From Saprospiraceae bacterium (GTDB lineage: Bacteria; Bacteroidota; Bacteroidia; Chitinophagales; Saprospiraceae), in the NCBI GenBank assembly GCA_016710625.1, contig JADJVK010000008.1, forward strand, positions 62,001 through 126,000: a stretch of DNA of 64,000 nucleotides, in the 5' to 3' direction. Below, one piece after another: positions 17,792 to 27,960 of the stretch. Below the pieces are notes generated by a model. It had not been told where the DNA came from. It saw nothing but the letters and a program-made list of their open reading frames with translations, and did no database searches. A program made the position numbers and the translations under genes. Numbering within the stretch: position 1 is the stretch's first letter; each line of letters opens with the position of its first letter.

Positions 17792-18490
17792 ATGAACGTA
17801 ATAATAACTGGTGCTTCAAAAGGCATAGGATTAGCAATTGCAAAAAAATTCGCTTTAAAAGGATTTGACTTAGCATTATGTAGTAGATCAATAGAAGAAT
17901 TGGAAATTGTAGCAAATCAACTCAAAAAAGAATATTCCATAAATGTAATTTACAAGGCTGTTGATTTATCAAAAAAAAATGAAGCTATAGACTTTGGTAA
18001 TTTTGTGCTCAACCAATGGGAAAAAATAGACGTCCTTATTAATAATGCTGGAATTTATATTGGTGGAGAAATTTCGAATGAAGAAGACGGTGCCTTAGAG
18101 GCAATGATTCAGTCCAACCTGTATAGTGCATATTATCTCACAAAAACAATATTGCCAAAATTAATTGAAAATCATAAAGGTCATATTATTAATATGTGTT
18201 CCATTGCAAGCAAAATTGCTTATCCAAATGGGGGCTCTTATTCTATTTCAAAATTTGCATTATTAGGTTTTTCGAAAGTACTTAGAGAAGAATTAAAAAC
18301 TAAAAATATAAAAGTTACTTCCATACTTCCAGGAGCTACTTGGTCCAATTCTTGGGCAGGAGTAGATTTGCCAAAAGATAGAATCATGGATGCAGAAGAT
18401 ATTGCAAAAGTGGTTTGGTCTTGTTATGATTTAGCAGATAATGTTGTTGTGGAAGACATTACCATACGTCCACTTTTAGGAGATTTATAG
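17792..18490 (+). CDS. short-chain dehydrogenase/reductase (classical SDR)
   Basis: This 232-residue Rossmann enzyme has the cofactor motif GASKGIG (7-13), NNAG (84-87) and the catalytic set Asn109, Ser137, Tyr150 and Lys154 (in YSISK). An arginine at residue 32 in CSRS suggests NADP(H). The C-terminal part with DAEDIAKVVW resembles YdfG/FabG-like 3-hydroxy acid dehydrogenases, but the substrate cannot be read from the sequence. It lies just after a terminator-like hairpin that may attenuate it. It is complete and unremarkable in length. Confidence 0.92.
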   Translation: MNVIITGASKGIGLAIAKKFALKGFDLALCSRSIEELEIVANQLKKEYSINVIYKAVDLSKKNEAIDFGNFVLNQWEKIDVLINNAGIYIGGEISNEEDGALEAMIQSNLYSAYYLTKTILPKLIENHKGHIINMCSIASKIAYPNGGSYSISKFALLGFSKVLREELKTKNIKVTSILPGATWSNSWAGVDLPKDRIMDAEDIAKVVWSCYDLADNVVVEDITIRPLLGDL

Positions 18491-18588
18491 ATATTAAACT
18501 AATTATTAATATGTTATAAATTTCTTAATTTGAAATTTTATTGAAATTCTTACTTGATTCCGAAGCAAACAATTAAATAAGATTTTAC

Positions 18589-18596
18589 TATCTTTG
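18589..18596 (+). promoter_or_regulatory. -7 promoter box of the TonB receptor gene
   Basis: An exact TATCTTTG box lies 36 bases before the ATG at 18632. No convincing -33 TTG is present at the usual distance. Confidence 0.45.
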
Positions 18597-18631
18597 CCGA
18601 AAGGATATGTATAATTAATAAAAATCTAGAA

Positions 18632-20908
18632 ATGAAGCAATTTCTTACTGCAATTTTTGTGTTTTCAATTGTAATTTTAGGATATAGCCAAAAAGGAACT
18701 GTTAGAGGAAATATATATGACAAGAATTCTGGTCAACCCATAGCATATGCAAATGTCTACATTTCTGGATCTCAGCTAGGTGCTACATCGGATGATGCAG
18801 GATTTTTTACGATTGCAAATGTACCCAATGGAAATCATGTTTTAGTTGCTAGTTTGATTGGTTACAATTCAGATAGTACTGATATTTCTGTTAAAAATAA
18901 TATTTATTTCTATAAGTTTTATTTGAGTGAAAGTTCAATTAGTTTGAATAGTGTTGAAATTTCTGCAAAAAAAGAGAAAGCTAGATCGGATGTTCAAATT
19001 TCTAAAGTAAGTATTACTCCAAAGCAGATAAAAGCCTTACCTTCTATTGGTGGTGAAGCTGATATTGCTCAATACTTACCTGTTCTTCCTGGAATTATTT
19101 CTACTGGTGACCAAGGAGGTCAAATATACATTAGAGGTGGTTCGCCTGTTCAGACAAGAATTTTGCTGGATGGGATGACAATCTATAATCCATTTCACTC
19201 CATAGGTTTCTTTTCCGTTTTCGAAACTGAAATTGTAAGAAATGTAGATGTTTTAACTGGTGCATTCAATGCTGAATATGGAGGAAGAATCTCTGCAGTG
19301 GTTGACATCAAAACGAGAGATGGAAATAAGAAAAATCTTGGTGGCATATTGGCGGTGAATCCTTTTTTATCAAAAATATTGCTTGAGGGACCAATTTCAA
19401 AGCAAAAAGATGATGGTTCAGGAAGCTCATCCTTTATTTTCACTGCTAAAAAAGCATATTTAGACCAAACCTCAAAATCCCTATATTCTTATGCAAATAA
19501 TGGAAATGGCTTGCCATTCAACTTTACTGATGTTTATGGTAAAATGTCATTTGAAACTGGAAATGGAAGTAAATTCAACTTTTTTGGATTCAATCATGTA
19601 GATAATGTTTTGTATAATAGCATCGCAAATCTACAATGGAATCAATATGGTGGAGGAACCAACTTTTTCATTATCCCACCTTCATCTAATTCAGTAATTG
19701 GTGGTTATATCAATTATTCGAATTATGGAGTGAGCCTTCAGGAAGGAACTAATGAGCCTAGAACAAGTAGTATTGGTGGTTTCAATTTGGGATTAAACTT
19801 CACAAATTATGGTAACAAAGGAAATGAAAACAAACCTGGTTTTCATGTAAATGGATTTACAACTGATTTCAAATTTAGAAATTATTTAGGCTATACTTTC
19901 AGTCAAAATAATAACACAACAGAATTGGCTGCCTATGTGAAGTTGAAAAGAAAATTAGGAGCATTAGTAATTGAGCCTAGTTTGAGAATTCAATATTATG
20001 TATCATTAAGTGAGCCAGTTTTTGAGCCAAGAATTGGGGCAAAATTAAATGCAAAAGATTGGTTAAGATTCAAATTTGCAGCAGGATTATATTCACAAAA
20101 TCTAATTTCTACTGTTAGCGAACAAGACATCGTTAATTTATTTGTTGGATTTTTATCTGGACCAGAAGAGAAATTTTACAAGCCTGGAAAAAGCCAAGAA
20201 GAAGTAACCACTAGATTACAAAAATCTATGCATGCAATTGGTGGAGCAGAAATTGATTTAGCAACCAATTTAGAATTCAATGTGGAAACTTATTATAAAA
20301 GATTTTCACAATTGATTGGGGTGAATAGAAATAAATTGCTTTCTACAGATCCAGATTATATTACTGAAACTGGTAATTCTTATGGATTAGATTTTACTTT
20401 AAAATATGATAATAAAAAATTGTATTTGTGGGCTACCTACTCCTTAGGATATGTTCGTAGAAATGATGGGTATCAAGAATATGCAACTAATTTCGATAGA
20501 AGACACAATATCAATCTATTAGGTACCTATAATTTTGGCAAAAAACAAAGTTGGGAATTCAGTGCTAGATGGAATATGGGTTCAGGATTTCCATTTACTT
20601 TGACTCAAGGATTTTATGATAGAAATAATCTAACTGGCGGAATCAATACAAGTATTCCAACTTCCAATGGAAGCCTTGGTATCATCTATTCAGATCAAAG
20701 AAATACTGGAAGATTGCCTTATTATCATAGATTGGATTTATCACTTAAGAAAAAAATTGAGTTTTCGAAACATACAAAATTAGATATTATCCTAAGTGTT
20801 ACGAATGCCTACAATCGTCAAAATATTTTCTATTTTGATAGAGTAACTTATAAAAGAGTGGATCAATTACCTGTTTTGCCTAGTTTAGGTTTTATTTTTA
20901 GTTTTTAA
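18632..20908 (+). CDS. TonB-dependent receptor with N-terminal carboxypeptidase-regulatory-like domain
   Basis: This 758-residue protein has a signal peptide (1-19, ending GYS), then a CarboxypepD_reg-like domain (about 22-105, starting GTVRGNIYDKNSGQPIAYAN). The TonB plug follows (about 125-225, including QIYIRGGSPVQTRILLDG and YGGRISAVVDIKTRDG) and then a 22-strand barrel to the end. It imports an unidentified ligand across the outer membrane using TonB energy. No SusD partner is nearby, so it is more like a FecA/CirA-type than a SusC polysaccharide pair. The paaE-like gene starts eight bases downstream, suggesting cotranscription. Confidence 0.93.
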   Translation: MKQFLTAIFVFSIVILGYSQKGTVRGNIYDKNSGQPIAYANVYISGSQLGATSDDAGFFTIANVPNGNHVLVASLIGYNSDSTDISVKNNIYFYKFYLSESSISLNSVEISAKKEKARSDVQISKVSITPKQIKALPSIGGEADIAQYLPVLPGIISTGDQGGQIYIRGGSPVQTRILLDGMTIYNPFHSIGFFSVFETEIVRNVDVLTGAFNAEYGGRISAVVDIKTRDGNKKNLGGILAVNPFLSKILLEGPISKQKDDGSGSSSFIFTAKKAYLDQTSKSLYSYANNGNGLPFNFTDVYGKMSFETGNGSKFNFFGFNHVDNVLYNSIANLQWNQYGGGTNFFIIPPSSNSVIGGYINYSNYGVSLQEGTNEPRTSSIGGFNLGLNFTNYGNKGNENKPGFHVNGFTTDFKFRNYLGYTFSQNNNTTELAAYVKLKRKLGALVIEPSLRIQYYVSLSEPVFEPRIGAKLNAKDWLRFKFAAGLYSQNLISTVSEQDIVNLFVGFLSGPEEKFYKPGKSQEEVTTRLQKSMHAIGGAEIDLATNLEFNVETYYKRFSQLIGVNRNKLLSTDPDYITETGNSYGLDFTLKYDNKKLYLWATYSLGYVRRNDGYQEYATNFDRRHNINLLGTYNFGKKQSWEFSARWNMGSGFPFTLTQGFYDRNNLTGGINTSIPTSNGSLGIIYSDQRNTGRLPYYHRLDLSLKKKIEFSKHTKLDIILSVTNAYNRQNIFYFDRVTYKRVDQLPVLPSLGFIFSF

Positions 20909-20916
20909 GGAAATTT

Positions 20917-21999
20917 ATGTCAAAATTTTATCCTATCTCTATCAAAAATATTGAAAGAGAAACAGATGATTGTGTAAGTATCAGCTTAGATATTCGTGAT
21001 AAATTAAAAGATAATTTTAATTATAAAGCTGGTCAATATCTTACTTTTAGAATGTTCTTCAAAGGTAATGATGTTAGAAGATCTTATTCTTTATGCAGCA
21101 GTCCTTTGGACAATGAATGGAAAGTAGCAGTTAAGGAAATTGAAAATGGACAGTTTTCATCCTATGCTAATAGAAGTTTAAAAGTTGGCGACATCCTTGA
21201 AGTGATGCCTCCAATGGGAAATTTTACCATTAAAGCAGATTTGAATACAAAGCTAAATATTGTATCCTTTGCCTCCGGCAGTGGCATTACTCCTATTCTA
21301 TCTTTCATCAAAACTGTTTTAAAATCAAACCAACAAAGCACTTTCACCCTATTTTATGGAAACAAAACTTCTGATTCCATAATTTTCAAAAACGAATTAG
21401 AAAATCTCAAGAAAATCTATTCTGATAGATTATTCATATACTATATATTTAGTCGAGAACCTCAATCAGAAAAGCTTTTTACTGGAAGATTAAGTGCTGA
21501 AAAAAGTTTAGAATTATCAAAAAAGCATTTTGATATCAAGAACACTGATGGATTTTTCCTTTGTGGACCCGAGGAAATGATCATACAAATCAGTCAACAG
21601 TTAGAAAAGCTAGGGGTTGAAAAAAGCAAAATTCATTTTGAACTTTTCACCACTCCAACTGAAGCTTTAAAAACGTTAAACCCTTCAGCTACTGAAAATC
21701 AATCAGATGCTGTAACAACTTCAAAAGTTACAATAATCCTAGATGATAATGCCATTGAATTTGATTTAGATTCAAATGGAGAAAGCATTTTGGATGTTGC
21801 TTTAAAAAATGGAGCAGACCTACCTTTTGCCTGTAAAGGAGGAGTTTGTTGCACTTGCAAAGCAAAAGTTACCAGTGGAACCGTTAAGATGGATATGAAC
21901 TATGGTCTCGAACCAGATGAAGTGGAAAGAGGTTATGTATTGACCTGCCAATCTCATCCAACTTCGCCAGAAGTTGTTGTAGATTTTGATGCTTATTAA
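20917..21999 (+). CDS. PaaE-like flavin/2Fe-2S oxidoreductase (ferredoxin-NADP reductase family)
   Basis: The 360 residues hold three domains in order. The FAD domain has RRSYSLCSSP (54-63). The NAD(P) domain has GSGITP (121-126) and FLCGPEEM. The C-terminal plant-type 2Fe-2S ferredoxin has ligands Cys306, Cys311, Cys314 and Cys344. This is the architecture of PaaE, the reductase of the phenylacetyl-CoA epoxidase. The other paa genes (paaABCD) are absent here, so it probably donates electrons to another oxygenase or desaturase. It follows the TonB receptor by eight bases and is convergent with the histidine kinase. Confidence 0.9.
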   Translation: MSKFYPISIKNIERETDDCVSISLDIRDKLKDNFNYKAGQYLTFRMFFKGNDVRRSYSLCSSPLDNEWKVAVKEIENGQFSSYANRSLKVGDILEVMPPMGNFTIKADLNTKLNIVSFASGSGITPILSFIKTVLKSNQQSTFTLFYGNKTSDSIIFKNELENLKKIYSDRLFIYYIFSREPQSEKLFTGRLSAEKSLELSKKHFDIKNTDGFFLCGPEEMIIQISQQLEKLGVEKSKIHFELFTTPTEALKTLNPSATENQSDAVTTSKVTIILDDNAIEFDLDSNGESILDVALKNGADLPFACKGGVCCTCKAKVTSGTVKMDMNYGLEPDEVERGYVLTCQSHPTSPEVVVDFDAY

Positions 22000-22005
22000 A
22001 CTATT

Positions 22006-25000
22006 TTATTGTTCTACTTCTTCGTGGCTATCAATTAATGGAAGTTCTACATAGAAATCTGTTCCTTTATTGGCTTCCGTTTCGAAATAGATAGTTCCAT
22101 TAGCTGCTTCAATAATATTTTTGGAGATTACTAATCCTAATCCTGTCCCAGCACCCTTTGTAGTGAAATAGGGCTTAAATATTTTATCTTTCAAATCATC
22201 TGGAATTCCAACGCCATTATCGCTAATTTTCACAATAGCTTTGTTGTCTTTTTTATAAATATACATCCCAACTTCTCCACTTCTCTCAGGCGGAATGGAT
22301 TGCATTGCATTTTTAACCAAGTTGGTTAAAACCCTCATAACTTGGTTTTTATCAGCAAAAACATCCAAACTGTCGTCTGTCATTTGGAACAAATTAAATT
22401 TATGTTCACTATTATCTTTGAATAAATCATGAACTGATTTTGACATTTCATTAATTGAAAAAACAATCGGTTCTGCCCTACTAATATTTGCAAAATTCGA
22501 AAATTCGGAGGCAATTAAGGAGAGGCTATCGATTTGTTCAATCATAGTTTTAGAAACTCTTTGTAAGAGAGGGGCAATATTTTCTGGGTCAGATTGGAAT
22601 GCATGCAATAAATATTGTATATTTAATTTCATCGGTGTCAGTGGATTCTTGATTTCATGTGCCACTTGCCGTGCCATATCTCTCCAAGCTCCTTCCCGTT
22701 CAGATTCAGCTAACATTTTAGCACTTTCTTCTACTTGCTCTATCATTTTATTGTATTCCAAAATCAAATCACCTAGCTCATCTCTACTTTTCCATTCCAA
22801 TGGTTCATGAGTGGAGCCTAATTTAAATTCTTTCAACTTTTCCCCTATCACCGCCAAAGGATTCGTTATAGAATTTGCAACGGCAATAGCTATTGGCACC
22901 GCAATCAAAAGTAAAAACACATAAACATTTAGTAATGCTCCAATGAAATCAGAAACATCGCTTTGTATTCTTCCTTCCTTCTCAAAATATGGTATTCTCA
23001 CATATCCATTATTGGCACTGATAGTTGGGGATTTTATTGCAGTATAAATTGCTGTCTCCCCTTGATTTTCTTTTTGAGACCATCTTTGATATTGTTGTTG
23101 GGACATTTTGAAAAAAGCAAAACCATCCATTTTGCATGTCAATGAATTATCGCTATTCAAAACTGTATTCCCTTTCGCATCATAAAAACTCCATTGATTA
23201 TTATAGATTCCACCAAGAGCATTCAAGCTATTTCCAATTTTACTAGGGAAGGAATCTCTATTTACAGCTTTCAAGGTGCTTTCCAAATGCAATTGGAAGG
23301 CAGAAACTATTTTCTCCAGTCTTTCATTTTGGTATTGACTCGAAGAGTTTTTGAAATATATAACAGTAACTAAACCAATAGCTAAGAAAGAAATAATGAT
23401 TAAAACGATTACTGAAAGTTGAATCCTGTTTCTCAATGAGGACTTTTGAGGTAAAATCCATTCATAACCTTCTGGCCATATTCCAAATATAGCATTGAAT
23501 ATCAACATGATAATTGCTAATATCACTAAAAAACTGAAAAGGTACGAAAATAGAGATATTGGTTTTATCAATCCTCCATAAGCTTTAGAAATCTTAACCA
23601 AGGTATGATTATCATGATAGAGGTAATATAAATCTGATTTATTATTTTGAATTATTTCCTTAAAATTATTAATGTTTGGCAGTTCATTTGGCAGGTTAAT
23701 ATCTTGATTTAAGTTACTTTGATAAATTGGTTTTCTATCATAAAAGAGTGTTACATCCAGTGGATATTGATTTGCTTTTTGTAAAATATCTTCATTATAA
23801 AATGCCTGCAACCAAATATTTTTACTCGGAATGGATAACCAATAATTCAATTTCCCTTCTGCATTTCTACCTAAATACAACCCATTCGATAAGGTATCAT
23901 ATTTGGATAATATAGATTTCAATCCCTCTAATGACAATTTTTGATCAATCACATTTGATTGATTAGTAGCATTATAGGCAAATGGCGTTAAATCAATTAA
24001 ACCATTGGGTTGTTTGATATTTAATATATTATTGATATTTTCCTTTAATTCTACCAAATTAGTTCTGAATAAAACAGGAGCATTCAGTAATGACAATAAG
24101 GATTGATCAGATTCTAACTTTTGATAACATTCATGCAAATATGCTTCTACTTTCAAATCCCTTGGAGCGACTATTTTCTCCGCAATTATTCTTCTATTTT
24201 CCCATTCCTTATCTGTATTATACTTGTATAATAGCAGGGAAGTAAATAAGGAAAAAGCGATCAACCAAACCACTATCCAAGCCATTGTTGTGATGCTCGA
24301 ATCGGAGAAATAATCCAACATCTCGATATATATAAACGAAACGAGTAACAACAAAATTAAAGGAAGATTCAAATCTAAATATCCTATTATGGGGACTGTC
24401 ACACCTAAAGCAATCGCTAATGGAATCAATCTTTCTATCGAATTCAACCCAGATTGTAAGATACTTAACATTATCCGATGGCTAAATAAAAAGAAGGACA
24501 ACAAGAAAAACGAAACCCCAAGAATCGCAAGAATACTGTACCTATCGAGGTTGAAAATATTATCGAAGTCGAATACAAGACCTGTTTTTAATACCAAACT
24601 TTTGAAAACACCAGCCACCATCAAAGTACCAACCGACATGGATAGGTAATATAAAGTGGTTAAAATGTATTTTACAGCTGTAGAAAGATGTTGATAGGGA
24701 CTGATTTTGAAATATCTGTAGAAAAAAGACATTACCCATAATAACAACACTGAATTCAACAAAAAGTCACCCAAAGATTGACTCAAGAATGGCTGATTAT
24801 TAAATGAGATTCTATCAAAAACGGGGTGAGCTTCCCATAGATTTGAAGCATTGAAATAAAGACTAAGTACCCTTATTGAAAAAATAGAAACCAAAAAGAA
24901 TGCAGCGCCTAAAATCGGGTTTTTATTTTCTAAAATCCATACAGATAATCGATGAATCAAAATAGCTAATAAAATATATCCCAACAAAGCCAAAAGGATG

Positions 25001-25575
25001 GAGCCTAATAGGTTAATGGAAGGCGCTAAATAGGTATAATTAGAGGAGAGATAAGCAATCGTAACTTTTTCTTTATTTTTTATTGGATAAAGTGTAGGAA
25101 TGCTATCTATTTTTAAACCTTTTTCAATTAATTCAATATTTTTGGGGAAGATGGGTAGAAATGCTATAATTTTTCTATGTTCATTTCCAGCTATATCAAT
25201 TTTTATAAATTTATTTTGAAGATCAATATTATTTGAATGTATTTCTTCTTGATAATTACTTAAGTAAGGTTGTTTTGTCCAAAAAACTAAAGAGTCATTT
25301 TGAAAAAGGTGAAGGGTATATGGTGCAAAATATTCGGAATCGAACTCTCCATTACTACATTTTTTGGCTATGGAATCAATGGGTTCATTCAGCCACCAAT
25401 CATTTTTTGACCATATCTTTTCTATCCTATTCTCTTGACTTTCAATATGATTGCTCAGTATTGATGCCCAAATTGGTAATTGTTGTACGGCACTAAAAGG
25501 TTGCAGCCACATCCTCGACAGGGCAATCAACAAAAATGCAGAAAGGGCTAAAATTAATGTAGATCGGTTGAGCAT
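22006..25575 (-). CDS. very large membrane sensor histidine kinase, NtrY-like, orphan
   Basis: The 1189 residues begin with a helix, a periplasmic stretch of about 150 residues, then some eight to ten further membrane helices (about 185-440). A second extracytoplasmic region (about 460-680), two helices, a third sensor region (about 740-880), a helix, HAMP (about 905-955) and the kinase follow. The HisKA box is AHEIKNPLTPMK with His973, the N box NLVKNAMQS is near 1085, and the ATP boxes DNGVGIP and GTGLGL follow. The kinase part resembles NtrY. No response regulator is adjacent, so its partner and signal are unknown. The polytopic N-terminus is far larger than usual. Confidence 0.9.
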   Translation of the reverse strand: MLNRSTLILALSAFLLIALSRMWLQPFSAVQQLPIWASILSNHIESQENRIEKIWSKNDWWLNEPIDSIAKKCSNGEFDSEYFAPYTLHLFQNDSLVFWTKQPYLSNYQEEIHSNNIDLQNKFIKIDIAGNEHRKIIAFLPIFPKNIELIEKGLKIDSIPTLYPIKNKEKVTIAYLSSNYTYLAPSINLLGSILLALLGYILLAILIHRLSVWILENKNPILGAAFFLVSIFSIRVLSLYFNASNLWEAHPVFDRISFNNQPFLSQSLGDFLLNSVLLLWVMSFFYRYFKISPYQHLSTAVKYILTTLYYLSMSVGTLMVAGVFKSLVLKTGLVFDFDNIFNLDRYSILAILGVSFFLLSFFLFSHRIMLSILQSGLNSIERLIPLAIALGVTVPIIGYLDLNLPLILLLLVSFIYIEMLDYFSDSSITTMAWIVVWLIAFSLFTSLLLYKYNTDKEWENRRIIAEKIVAPRDLKVEAYLHECYQKLESDQSLLSLLNAPVLFRTNLVELKENINNILNIKQPNGLIDLTPFAYNATNQSNVIDQKLSLEGLKSILSKYDTLSNGLYLGRNAEGKLNYWLSIPSKNIWLQAFYNEDILQKANQYPLDVTLFYDRKPIYQSNLNQDINLPNELPNINNFKEIIQNNKSDLYYLYHDNHTLVKISKAYGGLIKPISLFSYLFSFLVILAIIMLIFNAIFGIWPEGYEWILPQKSSLRNRIQLSVIVLIIISFLAIGLVTVIYFKNSSSQYQNERLEKIVSAFQLHLESTLKAVNRDSFPSKIGNSLNALGGIYNNQWSFYDAKGNTVLNSDNSLTCKMDGFAFFKMSQQQYQRWSQKENQGETAIYTAIKSPTISANNGYVRIPYFEKEGRIQSDVSDFIGALLNVYVFLLLIAVPIAIAVANSITNPLAVIGEKLKEFKLGSTHEPLEWKSRDELGDLILEYNKMIEQVEESAKMLAESEREGAWRDMARQVAHEIKNPLTPMKLNIQYLLHAFQSDPENIAPLLQRVSKTMIEQIDSLSLIASEFSNFANISRAEPIVFSINEMSKSVHDLFKDNSEHKFNLFQMTDDSLDVFADKNQVMRVLTNLVKNAMQSIPPERSGEVGMYIYKKDNKAIVKISDNGVGIPDDLKDKIFKPYFTTKGAGTGLGLVISKNIIEAANGTIYFETEANKGTDFYVELPLIDSHEEVEQ

Positions 25576-25740
25576 TAATTATCAATACATTACAAAATAA
25601 AAATGCAAGTTAGATAATATTATGGAGTTTTTTAATACGTTTTAATTTAATTTTCGAATAAATAAATATAAAAAGGGGCAAATTCTGTAGAACATATTAA
25701 ATTATAATCACATATAATAAAAAAATATTTAAATATCTGT

Positions 25741-25770
25741 TTTGAAATATATAAAAAGACTGTATATTTG
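25741..25770 (+). promoter_or_regulatory. rpsT promoter
   Basis: TTTG (25741-25744) and TATATTTG (25763-25770) are 18 bases apart. The rpsT ATG follows 36 bases after the box. Confidence 0.7.
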
Positions 25771-25806
25771 CACCCTCATAAAGAAATAAGTAAATTTAGC
25801 AATATT

Positions 25807-26064
25807 ATGGCACACCATAAATCAGCATTAAAGAGAATTAGACAAAATTCAAAGCGTCGTATAAAGAATCGTTTTTACAAAAAAACGACACGTACTGCTA
25901 TTAAAACTTTAAGATCAATTACTGCGGCTAGCGAAGCTCAAGGATTTTTACCTAAAGTGATTAGTATGATCGATAGATTAGCAAAAAATAATAATATTCA
26001 CAAAAATAAGGCTTCTAACTTAAAAAGCAAATTGATGCACCATGTGCATGCTCTTGCTAAATAA
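25807..26064 (+). CDS. rpsT: 30S ribosomal protein S20
   Basis: The protein has 85 residues from ATG 25807. The highly basic helical sequence MAHHKSALKRIRQNSKRRIK and the C-terminal IHKNKASNLKSKL are the S20 signature. It binds 16S rRNA early in 30S assembly. An in-frame ATG 39 bases upstream would add 13 residues that overlap the promoter region and are not family-like, so it is not used. It is monocistronic with promoter and terminator. Confidence 0.97.
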   Translation: MAHHKSALKRIRQNSKRRIKNRFYKKTTRTAIKTLRSITAASEAQGFLPKVISMIDRLAKNNNIHKNKASNLKSKLMHHVHALAK

Positions 26065-26106
26065 GATTATTGATCAGTCTTTAGTTTGTTTTTTTTGATT
26101 TTTTTG

Positions 26107-26150
26107 AAAGCATATACTGTACGATTTAGTCGGTATATGCTTTTCGTTTT
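26107..26150 (+). terminator. rpsT terminator
   Basis: An 11-base stem, AAAGCATATAC (26107-26117) with GTATATGCTTT (26133-26143), is followed by an interrupted T-run. Confidence 0.75.
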
Positions 26151-26180
26151 ACAGTAATTAATTTTTTATCCAGATATATC

Positions 26181-27482
26181 ATGGGAAATATTGTAGCAAT
26201 AGTAGGTCGTCCAAACGTTGGAAAATCAACACTTTATAATAGATTAGTGGGAGGAAGAGAAGCTATTGTAGATAATATTAGCGGCGTTACAAGAGATAGA
26301 ATCTATGGAACATCTGATTGGAATGGGAAGAAATTTACCGTAATTGATACAGGTGGATTTGTGGAGCATTCAAACGATGTTTTCGAAGCAGCTATCAGAG
26401 ATCAAGTGGAAATCGCTATTGATGAAGCCTCTGTGATTGTATTTGTGGTGGATGTAGAAACTGGAATCACGGATTTGGATGAAGAAGTTGCTGCTTTGTT
26501 GAGAAAATGCAAAAAGCCTATTTTTTTGGTGGTCAATAAAGTGGATAACGGGAAGCGATTATTGGAGGCGAATGAATTTTGGAGCATGGGCTTCGAAAAT
26601 TTATTTTTCCTATCTGCTATGTCTGGAAGTGGTAATGGAGAACTTTTAGATGCGATAGCAGAAACTATTGTTGAGGAAGAATTGGAACCCAATGAATTGC
26701 CGAGAATTGCAATTATAGGGCAACCTAATGTGGGGAAATCATCAATTACAAATGCACTTTTAGGAAAAGAAAGAAATATTGTAACGGATATTGCTGGAAC
26801 TACTAGAGACTCTATACATTCCCATTATAATAAGTTTGGACTAGAGTTCACCTTAATTGATACAGCTGGAATTCGCAAAAAAAGTAAAGTTCATGAGAAT
26901 TTAGAATTTTACTCCGTGATGAGAGCGATTAACGCCATTGAAGAATCGGATGTTTGTGTGCTAATGATCGATGCAACGACAGGAGTAGAAGCACAAGATT
27001 TAAGTTTGTTTAGGGTCGTTCAAAAAAGAAATAAAGGAATTGTTATTTTGGTAAACAAGTGGGATTTGGTAGAAAAATCTACCAATACTGCTAGAGATAT
27101 GGAAAAAGAAATCAGAGAAAGGCTTGCTCCATTCAATGATGTTCCAGTCATTTTCGTTTCTGCATTAGAAAAACAAAGAATTTTTCAGGCAATGGAAACC
27201 GCTATGGAGGTGTACCAAAATAGAAATAAGAAAATAAAGACATCTGTTCTTAACGACATCATGTTAGAGATAATTGAAAAGACCCCTCCCCCAGCTTATC
27301 GGGCTCATTTTATTAAAATTAAATATGTAACTCAATTACCATTAGCCTATCCAGCTTTTGCTTTTTTCTGCAATCATCCGAAATATTTAAGAGAGGATTA
27401 TCGAAATTTTTTAGAAAACCAATTGAGAAAGCATTTCAACTTTACTGGAGTGCCTATTTTAGTGTTTTTTAGAGAGAAGTAG
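26181..27482 (+). CDS. der: ribosome-assembly GTPase Der (EngA)
   Basis: The 433 residues contain two tandem GTPase domains, the mark of Der. G1 motifs are GRPNVGKST (8-16) and GQPNVGKSS (about 179-187), with DTGG and DTAG switch II motifs and NKVD / NKWD guanine-specificity motifs. The C-terminal KH-like domain ends PILVFFREK. Der acts in 50S subunit maturation. It follows rpsT after a terminator, so it probably has its own promoter, which is not obvious. Confidence 0.97.
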   Translation: MGNIVAIVGRPNVGKSTLYNRLVGGREAIVDNISGVTRDRIYGTSDWNGKKFTVIDTGGFVEHSNDVFEAAIRDQVEIAIDEASVIVFVVDVETGITDLDEEVAALLRKCKKPIFLVVNKVDNGKRLLEANEFWSMGFENLFFLSAMSGSGNGELLDAIAETIVEEELEPNELPRIAIIGQPNVGKSSITNALLGKERNIVTDIAGTTRDSIHSHYNKFGLEFTLIDTAGIRKKSKVHENLEFYSVMRAINAIEESDVCVLMIDATTGVEAQDLSLFRVVQKRNKGIVILVNKWDLVEKSTNTARDMEKEIRERLAPFNDVPVIFVSALEKQRIFQAMETAMEVYQNRNKKIKTSVLNDIMLEIIEKTPPPAYRAHFIKIKYVTQLPLAYPAFAFFCNHPKYLREDYRNFLENQLRKHFNFTGVPILVFFREK

Positions 27483-27483
27483 A

Positions 27484-27960
27484 TTAATACGTATATTGTT
27501 GAAGTTTGAGTTTTTGTTTTTCATATAACTTCTTATTACCATTTATTGGGATAGTTATGATTGCACCTTTGCTTGTTTGATATCCTATAACCCCACCTCC
27601 AATTGCACCTGCAAGTCCTACTGGTATTCCTATTATACCTGCAAATAATCCATCAATTGAATTTTCAAAAAATTTACTCATCAAAATTAATCCAGGTATA
27701 GAACCAATTGCGATACCAATCAATGTACCAAAATTTTCGTTGTCCTTTTTATCAATAATTTCTATATTACTTATATCTTCTACATTAAAACAATTATTAA
27801 GCAATACAGATTTTTGCAAAATACATATTGAATCTGTATTTAGTTCTTTTAAATACCCTTTATTTTTTTCATCATTAAAGGTATTTATTATTACTTCTTT
27901 CTGACCAATTATCTTTATTTGAATAAGTATCAATAATAAAATAAAAAATACTGGCTTCAT
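27484..27960 (-). CDS. hypothetical exported protein with a glycine-zipper membrane region
   Basis: This 158-residue protein has a signal-like N-terminus (1-19, ending IIG). A middle beta-rich stretch (20-75) follows, then a glycine-rich hydrophobic region (about 78-130) with small-residue spacing such as GLAGAIGGGVIGYQTSKG, resembling glycine-zipper segments that pack in membranes. The tail is basic. No family function is recognised. It is convergent with der, one base between stops. Confidence 0.65.
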   Translation of the reverse strand: MKPVFFILLLILIQIKIIGQKEVIINTFNDEKNKGYLKELNTDSICILQKSVLLNNCFNVEDISNIEIIDKKDNENFGTLIGIAIGSIPGLILMSKFFENSIDGLFAGIIGIPVGLAGAIGGGVIGYQTSKGAIITIPINGNKKLYEKQKLKLQQYTY

